Shown here: one piece after another, positions 1-8,300 of the stretch
How the letters are laid out: every line of letters begins with the position of its first letter
Position numbering within the stretch: the first letter of the stretch is position 1
NCBI RefSeq assembly: GCF_021647475.1
Contig: NZ_JAKIUR010000010.1
Span: 10,044-74,043 of the forward strand
Reading direction: 5' to 3'
Length of the DNA: 64,000 bases
Source of the DNA: Lutibacter sp.
GTDB lineage: Bacteria; Bacteroidota; Bacteroidia; Flavobacteriales; Flavobacteriaceae
Translations under genes and position numbers: made by a program
The notes under the pieces: model-generated
Databases searched by the model: none
Told to the model about the DNA's origin: nothing
Seen by the model: the letters and a program-made list of their open reading frames with translations, nothing else

Positions 1-193
1 TTGCTTTAAAAGTTTCTCTATTATGTTTAATTAACTCACGTTGTTGCTGTAACATTAATTTTTGAGCTTCTGTTAAGTTTTCCATTGCGACCTTATTTGC
101 TTGACTTCTATTTTGAATCTGTTGGGCTTCAACATTTGAAAGACCAACTAATAACCCAAATATAACTAACGTAATTATTTTTATTGTTTTCAT
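1..193 (-). CDS. Secreted LTxxQ-like (Spy/CpxP-type) protein, C-terminus outside window
   Basis: The first 64 codons of a minus-strand gene are present, starting at the ATG complementary to 191-193 and running off the left edge. The start MKTIKIITLVIFGLLVGLS and an Ala-Gln cleavage site near residue 23 form a signal peptide. It is followed by a helical stretch with LTEAQKLM, which resembles the LTxxQ motif of periplasmic Spy/CpxP-type proteins. It lies downstream of an ECF sigma factor and membrane partner, the usual place for such a stress-response effector. A promoter copy resembling the sigma gene's own promoter lies upstream, but a MITE-like repeat fills most of the leader. The family call is tentative because only the N-terminus is visible. 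Confidence 0.6.
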   Translation of the reverse strand, partial: MKTIKIITLVIFGLLVGLSNVEAQQIQNRSQANKVAMENLTEAQKLMLQQQRELIKHNRETFKA

Positions 194-206
194 TTTTATT
201 ATTTTT

Positions 207-389
207 AACTCGTTGTGCATTTTAACTTTTTAAACCTACTGTTACGTCAGTTCGAGTAATTTTTGATAAAAAATTGTATCGAGAACAATTGTCTCTAACT
301 AAAAACCCTATTCTCGATACTAATTTTAAGCCTAAAAAGGCTAAAATTCACTCGAATTGACGAAATTTTATCATAATGCACAATGGGTT
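207..389. repeat. MITE-like element, copy 1 (183 bp)
   Basis: The ends AACTCGTTGTGCATT and the complement of AATGCACAATGGGTT form terminal inverted repeats. Inner palindromic segments (CGTCAGTTCGAG against CTCGAATTGACG, and TATCGAGAACA against TTCTCGATA) suggest a fold-back element with no coding capacity. It is the inverse-oriented relative of 42672-42875 and resembles 63784-63880. It lacks the 21-nt inner insertion that both other copies carry. The flanks TTTTATTATTTTT (194-206) and 391-403 match, but they are low complexity, so a target duplication is not certain. Confidence 0.75.
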
Positions 390-430
390 GTTTTTATTAT
401 TTTTTTAATTTTATTGAACGTTCTATTAAA

Positions 431-455
431 TAGACCTACTCTTTTTAAAAAAGTT
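431..455 (-). promoter_or_regulatory. Putative ECF-sigma promoter of the LTxxQ-like gene
   Basis: On the minus strand this 25-nt site begins AACTTTTTTAAA and ends GGTCTA. It has exactly the same AAC-to-GTC spacing (17 nt between) as the sites at 931-955 and 1550-1574. AAC/GTC-type -35/-10 elements are typical of ECF sigma promoters. The target ATG is about 240 nt downstream because the repeat at 207-389 lies between. Confidence 0.6.
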
Positions 456-473
456 TACTTCACTATTTAAAAA

Positions 474-923
474 TTAATTTGATACTGATGCATCTTTTAT
501 TACATCTTCTAAAACGTAGTCATTTACAAAATCATCAATTTTATCATCATCTACAAAAAGAGCTGCTATTGAAACATCTTCAACTTCAAAATAAGTATTA
601 TTATTTACTAATCCTTTAGTATTAATCTGGTTTAATGTATCTGAAACTATTAATGGTACATTGTTTAATGGTAAAGCGTTTGGTTTAAAAACTACAAGTG
701 CCAAAATTAATGCAACGGCGGCTGCCATTGGAATTAAAAAAATTCTTCTGCTAAATAATGGTCGCACTTTGGTATCAGATATTTTATCTAATATAACTTG
801 TTTTGAGTTTGAGAAATAATCTTTTGGGATTTCTAAACCTAAATCTTTTTGATGTGTTAATCTCAAACTTTTATCAAATTTTAATTGATTTTCACTATTG
901 TTATTTGTTCTTGGCTTTTTCAT
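474..923 (-). CDS. Probable anti-sigma factor, single-pass membrane protein
   Basis: This 149-residue protein starts 7 bases after the stop of the ECF sigma gene. It has a basic cytoplasmic N-terminus of about 60 residues, one hydrophobic segment (about residues 61-80, IFLIPMAAAVALILALVV), and a short acidic outer domain with many Asp and Val residues. This layout, directly behind an ECF sigma gene, fits an anti-sigma factor holding the sigma factor at the inner membrane. No zinc-binding HxxxCxxC motif is visible, so it is not a ZAS-type anti-sigma. The function comes from position and topology, not from a recognised family domain. Confidence 0.6.
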   Translation of the reverse strand: MKKPRTNNNSENQLKFDKSLRLTHQKDLGLEIPKDYFSNSKQVILDKISDTKVRPLFSRRIFLIPMAAAVALILALVVFKPNALPLNNVPLIVSDTLNQINTKGLVNNNTYFEVEDVSIAALFVDDDKIDDFVNDYVLEDVIKDASVSN

Positions 924-929
924 AATTGT

Positions 930-1496
930 TTAGACCTCATTTTTTATTAATAGTTCAATATTTTCAATATTTTTTTCGATATATCTTACCGTATTGTAAT
1001 ATGAAGATTTTAAAGTACCTACTTTTATCTCTAAAATTTCGGACATTTCTGTAAACTTTAAATCATCATAATATTTCATTTGAAAAATATACCGTTGCTT
1101 TTCAGGAAGTTTGCTTAAAATGGATTGTAATTTACGCTGAATTTTATCTCCATCAAAATAGACATCTTGTTCTAAAGTATTTAAATATGAGTTGTTTAAA
1201 TCATCTAAAGAATAATTTTGATTCTTTTTATTTTTATCCAAAAAACGTATAGATTCGTTATAAGCAATTCGGTACATCCAAGTGTGCAATGTACTTTTTT
1301 GTTGAAATTTTGATAAATTTTTATAAACTCTTAAAAAAGTATTTTGTAAAACATCGTTTGTATTTTCATGTGTTATCACTAATTTTCTAATATGCCAATA
1401 CAAACGTTCTTGATAAAGATTAAGCAATTCAACAAATGCTTTTTCTCTATGCTTATTGTTTTTTAATCTTTCTAAAAATTCAGATTCGTTCGTCAA
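930..1496 (-). CDS. ECF-type RNA polymerase sigma factor
   Basis: This 188-residue protein has sigma-70 region 2 at about residues 20-90 (NDVLQNTFLRVYKNL then LHTWMYRIAYNESIRFL) and region 4 at about 120-175 (LPEKQRYIFQMKYYDDL, an HTH around FTEMSEILEIKVGTLKSSYY). Regions 1 and 3 are missing, as in group 4 (ECF) sigma factors. It is the first gene of a minus-strand unit with the membrane protein at 474-923 and the secreted protein at 1-193. An AACT...GGTCTA promoter lies about 45 nt upstream, and the same promoter recurs before both partner genes, which suggests autoregulation. Confidence 0.9.
   Translation of the reverse strand: MTNESEFLERLKNNKHREKAFVELLNLYQERLYWHIRKLVITHENTNDVLQNTFLRVYKNLSKFQQKSTLHTWMYRIAYNESIRFLDKNKKNQNYSLDDLNNSYLNTLEQDVYFDGDKIQRKLQSILSKLPEKQRYIFQMKYYDDLKFTEMSEILEIKVGTLKSSYYNTVRYIEKNIENIELLIKNEV
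931..955 (-). promoter_or_regulatory. Putative internal ECF promoter of the anti-sigma gene
   Basis: On the minus strand this site begins AACTATTAATAAAAAATG and ends GGTCTA, with the same 25-nt length and spacing as the sites at 431-455 and 1550-1574. It lies inside the last codons of the sigma gene and its end is only 7 nt from the anti-sigma ATG, so any transcript would be almost leaderless. Because it overlaps coding sequence it is weaker evidence than the other two. Confidence 0.4.
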
Positions 1497-1549
1497 ATTT
1501 TAATAGTTTTGATAACTTGTTTCTTTGAGCTTTTTTGATATAATTTATT

Positions 1550-1574
1550 TAGACCTTTTAAATTTAAAAAAGTT
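1550..1574 (-). promoter_or_regulatory. Putative ECF-sigma autoregulatory promoter
   Basis: On the minus strand this site begins AACTTTTTTAAATTT and ends GGTCTA, matching 431-455 in the first 12 bases, the last 6 bases and the spacing. It is about 55 nt upstream of the sigma factor ATG. No TAnnTTTG housekeeping -7 element was found in this gap, which fits control by the ECF factor itself. Confidence 0.6.
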
Positions 1575-1593
1575 TAATAAACTATCAAAAAAA

Positions 1594-1917
1594 TTAAAGT
1601 CCTAATATTCTTTTTCCTTCTTCACTTACCATAGATGTGTTCCATTGTGGATGAAAAACTACATCAATAGTTACCGTAAAATCAGGATATTTTTGTTTGA
1701 TAGTTTCTTTGATATTAGTTTTAATTGTTTCACCTAATGGACAAGATGGTGTTGAAAAAGTCATTACAATATTAATTTTTTTATCGCCATCATAATACAA
1801 CTCGTATATTAACCCTAAATCAACCACATTAATTTCAATTTCAGGATCCATTACATTTTTAAGTAATTCTAAAGCATTTATCTCAAATTGAGCTATTTCT
1901 TGTTTATCCATTTTCAA
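1594..1917 (-). CDS. DUF59 / MIP18-family Fe-S assembly protein (SufT/PaaD-like)
   Basis: This 107-residue single-domain protein has the DUF59 signature: VMDPEIEINVVDLGLIYEL near residues 22-40, then MTFSTPSCPLGETI with the conserved Cys. Family members help deliver iron-sulfur clusters to target proteins in the cytoplasm. Its start overlaps the end of the membrane protein gene at 1904-3193 by 14 bases, so the two are translationally coupled, and the DUF2249 gene precedes both. In other Bacteroidota such trios often lie near nitric oxide or denitrification genes. None of those enzymes is present here, so the substrate is unknown. Confidence 0.85.
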   Translation of the reverse strand: MKMDKQEIAQFEINALELLKNVMDPEIEINVVDLGLIYELYYDGDKKINIVMTFSTPSCPLGETIKTNIKETIKQKYPDFTVTIDVVFHPQWNTSMVSEEGKRILGL

Positions 1918-3193
1918 TATTTTTAACTTTATGAAAAATTATTTTTAATACATTAATGTTGTAAAGAATTGATACTGCCAAAAGCGAAAAACTTCCTACT
2001 TTAATTATGCTATTATTCTTCAGCAAAAAACCTATTGGTACTACTACCAAAAATAATAGATATAAATAAAATTGAATGGTGGCTATTTGTTTTGAATACA
2101 ATTCTCTAGGCAAAGGAGTTTTAACTTTTCCTACCAAACTTTTATATTTTTTTAACCAAATAATAAAAGGTAAGGTTTTATAAGTTTGTCCTAAAATTAA
2201 GGTTGTTATAAATCCAAAAACAATTGAAAATCCGTACAATATAACAACTCTTGATAATAATTCGAATTTAAAATTAAAACCAATTAATAATACTAAACTA
2301 ATTAGTATTGGCAACAAAATATTTAAAATTGCTAACATAGAATATTGCATACCTATGTCTAATTTTTTACGAATTCTCTTTTTATACGATTCATAAATAA
2401 ATGAAACAAAAAATAATATTCCTGCAACAATTATAGTCCAAAATACAATAGTAAATAGTGAGTTTTTAAAAAATAACCAGTTTATAACTAAACCTAAAAG
2501 ACCAGCATTTATCATATAAAATGAATAGTCTAGTTTTTTGTATTTTAAATTATGAGAAATTAAAAACATAGGTAACAATGTAGAACCAACTCCAATAATT
2601 AACATTAAAAACCAACCTATAAGTCCTAATGTTGCATGAATTTTTAAATAGTGTAAATGAATTACTGTTAGAAAATTAAATTTAAAGTTTAAAGCAATTA
2701 TTGTTCCCACTAATTCTGTGGTTGCAAGCCATAAAATAGCTACAATTATAAATTTAGAAGAAGTATTTTTTAGTTCCGATTTTTTATAGGAAAGCACTAC
2801 ATTTATAACAAATAAAAGCAACGAAAAGAACATCAACAACGCTGCATAAACCAATAAAGTTGAAAATGCACCAACCCAAAAAGAATATGTTAAAAAAAGT
2901 ACGCTAATTGCAGATATCCAAAAAGTAAACTTGGCAAGTTTTTCACTATATAATGAAGTTTCAAAAACTACAGGAATTAATTGATATAAGGATCCAAAAA
3001 CAATCATAGTTGCCCAGCCCAAAACAGCCATGTGAGTTATTGCAATTAATTTATTGTTAAAATAGGCTTCAAATAAATTGGTATTAGCCAGTATAATCAT
3101 AATAGCTAGCACAAAAAAGTTTATTGCTCCAAATACAAAATGAGGAATTACAACACTACTATCTGGGGCATTATTTGTTTGCAATCCATTCAA
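1904..3193 (-). CDS. Polytopic membrane protein, heme-copper oxidase subunit I-like
   Basis: This 429-residue protein has about 12 hydrophobic segments. Histidines lie in helix positions typical of the oxidase subunit I fold: H18, H54 (ITHMAVLGWATMIVFGS) and H179/H181/H186 (HLHYLKIHATLGLIGWF). It is shorter than a true cytochrome oxidase or NorB, and the full Cu-B ligand set (HxxxY and HH) is not obvious. It is better seen as a heme-binding relative, perhaps NnrS-like, than as a terminal oxidase. It sits between DUF2249 and DUF59 genes in one transcription unit, with 3 bases between it and the DUF2249 stop. A role in nitric oxide or respiratory stress is an inference from comparable neighbourhoods. 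Confidence 0.6.
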   Translation of the reverse strand: MNGLQTNNAPDSSVVIPHFVFGAINFFVLAIMIILANTNLFEAYFNNKLIAITHMAVLGWATMIVFGSLYQLIPVVFETSLYSEKLAKFTFWISAISVLFLTYSFWVGAFSTLLVYAALLMFFSLLLFVINVVLSYKKSELKNTSSKFIIVAILWLATTELVGTIIALNFKFNFLTVIHLHYLKIHATLGLIGWFLMLIIGVGSTLLPMFLISHNLKYKKLDYSFYMINAGLLGLVINWLFFKNSLFTIVFWTIIVAGILFFVSFIYESYKKRIRKKLDIGMQYSMLAILNILLPILISLVLLIGFNFKFELLSRVVILYGFSIVFGFITTLILGQTYKTLPFIIWLKKYKSLVGKVKTPLPRELYSKQIATIQFYLYLLFLVVVPIGFLLKNNSIIKVGSFSLLAVSILYNINVLKIIFHKVKNIENG

Positions 3194-3196
3194 AAT

Positions 3197-3745
3197 CTAA
3201 TTTTTATAAATTATCAATTGTAAATGGTTTTCTGAAAGTTTTTTGTACAATATTTCAAAGTTTCTAGCTTTTAATTCGGGTAACAAAAAATGTGGCACTT
3301 TTTTATGCTCTACAAACAATGCATTGCCTTTTGGAAGTAATTCTAATTCTTGTAAAATAGTGGTCATTGGCTCAGGCATTTCTAATTGCCTAACATCAAT
3401 AATTTTTAATTTCCCTTCAAAAAATTGTAATTTTTCATCAAAATCTTCACTTAAAGTTACCTCTTCAAAATCTTCACTTTTTTTATCTACTACTTCATTT
3501 TCTTTTTTGAAAAAGGTATGTACAACTCCTATTTCTGGTCTTTCTGTCCAAATTGTAAAACCTTGTTTCTTTAATTTATTTATCAAAGGAATTGGTTCAA
3601 AGGAATTTATAATTTTAAGAGTTTCATTTGAGTTTAATTTTTTAATTGCTACCATTATTTCTTTAAATGGATCATTCCCTCCTTCTATTGTTGAACGAAC
3701 ATCTAAACTTATTACGTTTAAACCAATATTTGAATCTTTTGTCAT
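3197..3745 (-). CDS. Tandem DUF2249 protein
   Basis: This 182-residue cytoplasmic protein has two DUF2249 copies: residues about 8-70 (LNVISLDVRS, then FEPIPLINKLKKQGF) and about 108-182 (LKIIDVRQLEMPEP, then KVPHFLLPELKARNF). An acidic linker separates them. DUF2249 has a SirA/TusA-like fold and often accompanies nitrite/nitric-oxide and heme-copper enzymes, but no reaction is known. The ATG complementary to 3743-3745 is chosen over an upstream TTG because a TAAATTTG -7 element (3764-3771) overlaps that TTG. First gene of a three-gene unit. Confidence 0.75.
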   Translation of the reverse strand: MTKDSNIGLNVISLDVRSTIEGGNDPFKEIMVAIKKLNSNETLKIINSFEPIPLINKLKKQGFTIWTERPEIGVVHTFFKKENEVVDKKSEDFEEVTLSEDFDEKLQFFEGKLKIIDVRQLEMPEPMTTILQELELLPKGNALFVEHKKVPHFLLPELKARNFEILYKKLSENHLQLIIYKN

Positions 3746-3763
3746 TTTTGTAGAATTAGATTG

Positions 3764-3771
3764 CAAATTTA
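3764..3771 (-). promoter_or_regulatory. Bacteroidota -7 element (TAAATTTG)
   Basis: The minus strand reads TAAATTTG, a perfect match to TAnnTTTG, 19 bases before the DUF2249 ATG. No clear TTG -33 element was seen. It would drive the DUF2249 / oxidase-like / DUF59 unit and it decides the start codon. Confidence 0.5.
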
Positions 3772-3821
3772 ACTATAAATAATTTATTTAAACCTATATA
3801 AAAAATTAAATTAAGATAATT

Positions 3822-5192
3822 TTATCCTTTATTATTTTGTGTTATTACTTGTTCTAATTTATTAAAATTTAATCCTCCATAATCACCTGAACTCATTAAA
3901 AGTAACGCTGTATTTCTAAAATTTTGAGAGAACAAAAAATCTCTAAATTCAGTTGGATTGGTATAAACTATTAAATCATCTCTTTCAAACGCTTTTTTTA
4001 TTTGTGCTGATGAAATTTTTTCTAGTTTTTTAATTTCAAGTGCATGAGGTGAATAAAATACAACTGCTGTATCTGCATTATCTAAAGCTCCTTTATATTC
4101 TGATAAAAATTCAGTATTTAAACTACTATAGGTATGCAATTCTAAACAAGCTAATAGGTTCCTGTTTTTATATTGATTTTTAACGGCATTGGTTGTCGCT
4201 TTTACTTTGCTAGGTGAATGGGCAAAATCTTTAAAAACAACTGTAAATTCATTTTTAATGATTTTTTCAAGTCGTTTGCTAGCTCCTTTAAAAGTACTAA
4301 TTGCTTCATAAAATTTATCTTCATCAACTCCCATATGCTGGCAAATCCATTTAGCTCCCGCCATATTCTGCAAGTTGTGTTTGCCGAAAATTTCTAACGG
4401 CATTTCACCTAAAGCAGTTTCTAAATAAGTTATTCCATTTTTTATAGTATAATTTGGCGTATTATATGGGTATTTTTTAATTGAATTTTCAGCTTGTGCT
4501 ACAATTTTTTTAACTTCAGCATCTTCTTCGTTATATACTAAAATTCCACCATTAGTAATTGTTTTAATGAATTCAGAAAATTGCTCAACATAATTTTCAA
4601 AAGTTGGAAAAACATTAATATGATCCCAGGCAATTCCACTTATTAAAGCGATATTAGGTTTGTATAAATGAAATTTTGGTCTTAAATCTATTGGACTAGT
4701 CAAATATTCATCTCCTTCCAACACTATAAATTCATTTTCTTTTGTTAAATGAACCATAGTGTTAAAACCCTCTAACTGAGCTCCTACCATATAATCAACT
4801 TGAATATTATGATAATTTAGTACATGTAAAATCATAGCTGTAATGGTTGTTTTTCCGTGAGAACCACCTATAACAACACGTGTTTTATTTTTTGATTGCT
4901 CATAAAGAAACTCTGGATAAGAATAAATTTTAATGCCTAATTCTTTTGCTTTTAGTAATTCTAGGTTATCAGCTTTTGCATGCATCCCCAAAATAATTAC
5001 GTCTAAATCTTTAGTTATTTTATTCGGATACCAACCTAATTCTTTTGGAAGTAATCCTTTTGCGTTTAATCTAGATTTTGAAGGCTCAAAAATGGCATCA
5101 TCACTTCCTGTAATATGATATCCCTTTTCCACTAAGGCAAGTGCTAAATTATGCATGGCACTTCCTCCAATTGCAATAAAATGTATGTTCAT
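3822..5192 (-). CDS. mpl: UDP-N-acetylmuramate:L-Ala-D-Glu-mDAP ligase (murein peptide ligase)
   Basis: This 456-residue Mur ligase joins recovered tripeptide directly to UDP-MurNAc in murein recycling. The N-terminal Rossmann part starts IHFIAIGGSAMHNLALAL. The ATP loop is GSHGKTT at residues 110-116, followed by a central domain with LEGDEYLTSP and a C-terminal domain with FKDFAHSPSKVKATT. The length fits Mpl, and the SAMHNLA/YPEFLYEQ features set it apart from MurC. It stands alone here, but it complements the muropeptide-processing genes at 44-64 kb. Two TAnnTTTG-like sites (complement of 5197-5204 and 5215-5222) lie just upstream. Confidence 0.9.
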   Translation of the reverse strand: MNIHFIAIGGSAMHNLALALVEKGYHITGSDDAIFEPSKSRLNAKGLLPKELGWYPNKITKDLDVIILGMHAKADNLELLKAKELGIKIYSYPEFLYEQSKNKTRVVIGGSHGKTTITAMILHVLNYHNIQVDYMVGAQLEGFNTMVHLTKENEFIVLEGDEYLTSPIDLRPKFHLYKPNIALISGIAWDHINVFPTFENYVEQFSEFIKTITNGGILVYNEEDAEVKKIVAQAENSIKKYPYNTPNYTIKNGITYLETALGEMPLEIFGKHNLQNMAGAKWICQHMGVDEDKFYEAISTFKGASKRLEKIIKNEFTVVFKDFAHSPSKVKATTNAVKNQYKNRNLLACLELHTYSSLNTEFLSEYKGALDNADTAVVFYSPHALEIKKLEKISSAQIKKAFERDDLIVYTNPTEFRDFLFSQNFRNTALLLMSSGDYGGLNFNKLEQVITQNNKG

Positions 5193-5214
5193 TAATCAAA
5201 TTTATTAAGATTAT

Positions 5215-5222
5215 CAAATGTA
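5215..5222 (-). promoter_or_regulatory. Candidate mpl -7 element (TACATTTG)
   Basis: The minus strand reads TACATTTG, fitting TAnnTTTG, 22 bases before the mpl start. A second candidate, TAAATTTG, lies at 5197-5204, very close to the ATG. No strong -33 TTG was found for either, so the choice is open. Confidence 0.35.
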
Positions 5223-5267
5223 ATTAAACCTTTTAAAATGAATAAAAAATAGCTGTTATTTTTTTAA

Positions 5268-5275
5268 TAACTTTG
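5268..5275 (+). promoter_or_regulatory. Candidate promoter (TAACTTTG) of the adhesin operon
   Basis: TAACTTTG matches the TAnnTTTG -7 consensus and would give an AT-rich leader of about 105 nt before the adhesin ATG at 5388. It lies in the 195-bp divergent gap with mpl. Confidence 0.5.
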
Positions 5276-5387
5276 TTTATAACTTTACCTAAATACTTAA
5301 ATTTAAACTTTAAAAATCACTTCTAACTTCTTAAATTTAAGAATATTATTAAATTCATCTATAAAATTTAACACAAATTTTCTTTTT

Positions 5388-8300
5388 ATGAAAAAAGATT
5401 ACTTTTCAATTACAATAAAAATATTTTTATTATTTGTAATTCCCTTATTTTCAAATATTCAATTAGGATATTCACAATGCACAAATGCTACACCAACTGG
5501 AGCTTCACCACAAACTTTTTGTAAAACAGACAATAGTACGGTAAATGATCTATCGGCTTCTGGTGGAATAATTGTTTGGTATGATGCACTCACAGGAGGA
5601 ACTCAATACAATCCTTCTACTCCACTTTTTGATGGAACAACCTATTACGCTGATGATATAAGCAGTAGTGGTTGCAGCGTAAATAGATTAGCTGTTTTGG
5701 TATCTATTGTTGGTACTGTACCAACTAATGTTGATGTTTTTGTAGGTAAATGTGCCAGCGAAAATCCAACTATTGCTAGTTTAAATGCAACAGGATCCAA
5801 TATTAAATGGTACGATGCACAAACAGGAGGAAATTTTCTTCCATCAACAACTCTTTTGGTTGATGGACAAACCTATTGGGTTCAACAAACCGAAAGTGGT
5901 TGTACAAGTAATCGTTTACCAACAACAGTTAGTTTAATAAATCCAGTAACACCAACTGTAAATCCTATTCAGTCATTTTGTTATCCTCCAAATCCAACGG
6001 TGGCAGATTTACAAGTAACAAGCGGAACAAATATTGTTTGGTATGATACTGAAACTTCCACAACTCCATTAAATGTTTCAGAACCTTTAATTGATGGAGA
6101 AGATTATTGGGTAGTTGAAAATTCTTTTCCATGTGAAAGTACAACACGAGTGCAAACTACCGTCCAATTAGATGCAGCACCGAATGCAGGAACAAATGGT
6201 TCATTAACAATTTGCGAAATTGATTTAACTACAACCAATTTATTTAGCTTATTAGGCGGAACACCTGATAATACAGGTACTTGGACTGGACCAAGTGCAT
6301 TAACAAATGGCTATTTAGGAACTTTTGAACCAGGTGTTAATGTAGAAGGAACTTACACTTATACGGTTTCAAGCCTTAATGGGATTTGCCCAGATGATGC
6401 TACAACAATTTCTGTAGTTATTAATAAAACACCTCCGCCATCTACTTCAACAAGTTCTCAAGTTTTTTGTGATATTGACAACCCAACAGTTGGTGATTTA
6501 GCAATTACAGGTAATGGAATACTTTGGTATGATACAGATACTTCTACAACTCCTTTAAATAATACAGATGCTTTAATTGACGGAGAAGATTATTGGGCTA
6601 CCCAAACAGATGCTACTTCTGGCTGTGAAAGTGCTACCAGAATTCAAGTTATTGTTACTGTAAACACAACTCCACCACCAACTACAACGCAAACCAATCA
6701 AAGTTTTTGTGAAGTTGATAACGCTACTGTTGCAGATTTAGCAGTTTCAGGAAACAATGTTCAGTGGTATGATACTGAAACTTCTACAACACCATTAAAT
6801 TCAACGGATGCTTTAGTAGATGGAGAAGATTATTGGGCTTCGGATACTGATACTACAACAGGTTGTGAAAGTGCTAATAGAATTGTGGTAAATGTTACTA
6901 TAAACATAACTCCACCTCCAACAACTATTCAAACAAACCAGACTTTCTGTGAAATCGATAATGCAACTATCAATAATTTAACAATAACTGGAACTAATAT
7001 TCAATGGTATGATACTGAAACTTCTACAACTCCTTTAAATAGTACAGATGCTTTAGTAAATGGAGAAGATTATTGGGCTTCACAAACTAACACTACTTCT
7101 GGCTGTGAAAGTGCTACCAGAATTGTAGTGAATGTTATTATTAATACAACTCCACCACCTACAACTACTGAAACAAATCAATCTTTTTGTTTAAAAGATT
7201 TTAATCCAAATTTACCAACTGTTGCAGATTTAAATGTTTCTGGAAATTCAATAATATGGTACGCTTCTGAAACAGATACTACTCCGTTAAATAGTACTGA
7301 TAATTTAATAGATGGAGAAGATTATTGGGCTACACAAACCGATGCTACTTCTAGCTGTGAAAGTGCTACTAGATTAGTGGTAACCATTACATTTATTAAT
7401 CCTGCTACTCCAACTACTTCTGAAACAAATCAAACATTTTGTATAGTTGACAATCCAACAATTGCAGATTTACAAGCCAACGGAACTAATATTAATTGGT
7501 ATGACAATGAAACGGATACAACACCATTAAACTCAACAGATGCTTTAATTGATGGAGAAGATTATTGGGCTGCAGAAAGCGATGCAACTTCTGGATGTGA
7601 AAGTATTTCAAGACTTAAAGTCACCATTGCCATAACTGATAATACACCTGTAACAATAAATAATTCTACACAAACTTTTTGTGCAACCGATGTGCCAACT
7701 GTTGAAAATTTACAAGCTAGTGGAAATTCTATTAACTGGTATGAGTCAGAAACCTCGACTACGCCATTAGATATAAATGAATTATTAGTAAATGGAGAAG
7801 ATTATTGGGCTACCCAAACTAATACAACTGGATGCGAAAGCTCAACGAGAATGGTGGTTAATGTAATTTTAACAGATCCTGGAACACCAACAATTGTAGC
7901 TACTGGAAGTGAATTTTGCGTTATTGATAATCCTACAATTTCAGATTTAAATAGCAGAGTTACAAGTACAAATTCTAATCCGATTACTTGGTATGATACA
8001 TATCCAAATGGTTCATCTTTAAGTTTATCTGAACCATTGGTTGAAGGTAAAACCTATTATGCCATTGAAACCGATACCGATGCTTGTTCAAGTATAAATC
8101 CGTTACAAGTAACCGTAACTTTAGATGCTTGTGATATGTACGATATAGAACTATTTGATGGTTTTTCTCCAAATGGTGATAATATCAACGATACCTTTAA
8201 AGTTGGAAATTTAAAAACTTTATATCCTAATTTTAGGATAGAATTTTACAATAGATGGGGTAAATTAATTTATTCACAAGATGCTACTAAACCCAATTGG

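Noticed and set aside
1904..3193. Complete terminal oxidase or nitric oxide reductase catalytic subunit
   Set aside because: Some helix histidines fit, but the full Cu-B or Fe-B ligand set and the partner subunit genes are absent.
3243..3782. Plus-strand open frame of 179 codons
   Set aside because: It is antisense to the DUF2249 gene, Ser/Phe-rich as expected from reading an AT-rich gene backwards, and shows no domain.
6450..7870. Regular repeats of about 230 bp, possible CRISPR-like or tandem array
   Set aside because: The unit is in frame throughout, encodes a Cys-bounded protein repeat, and the period is far too long for a CRISPR array.
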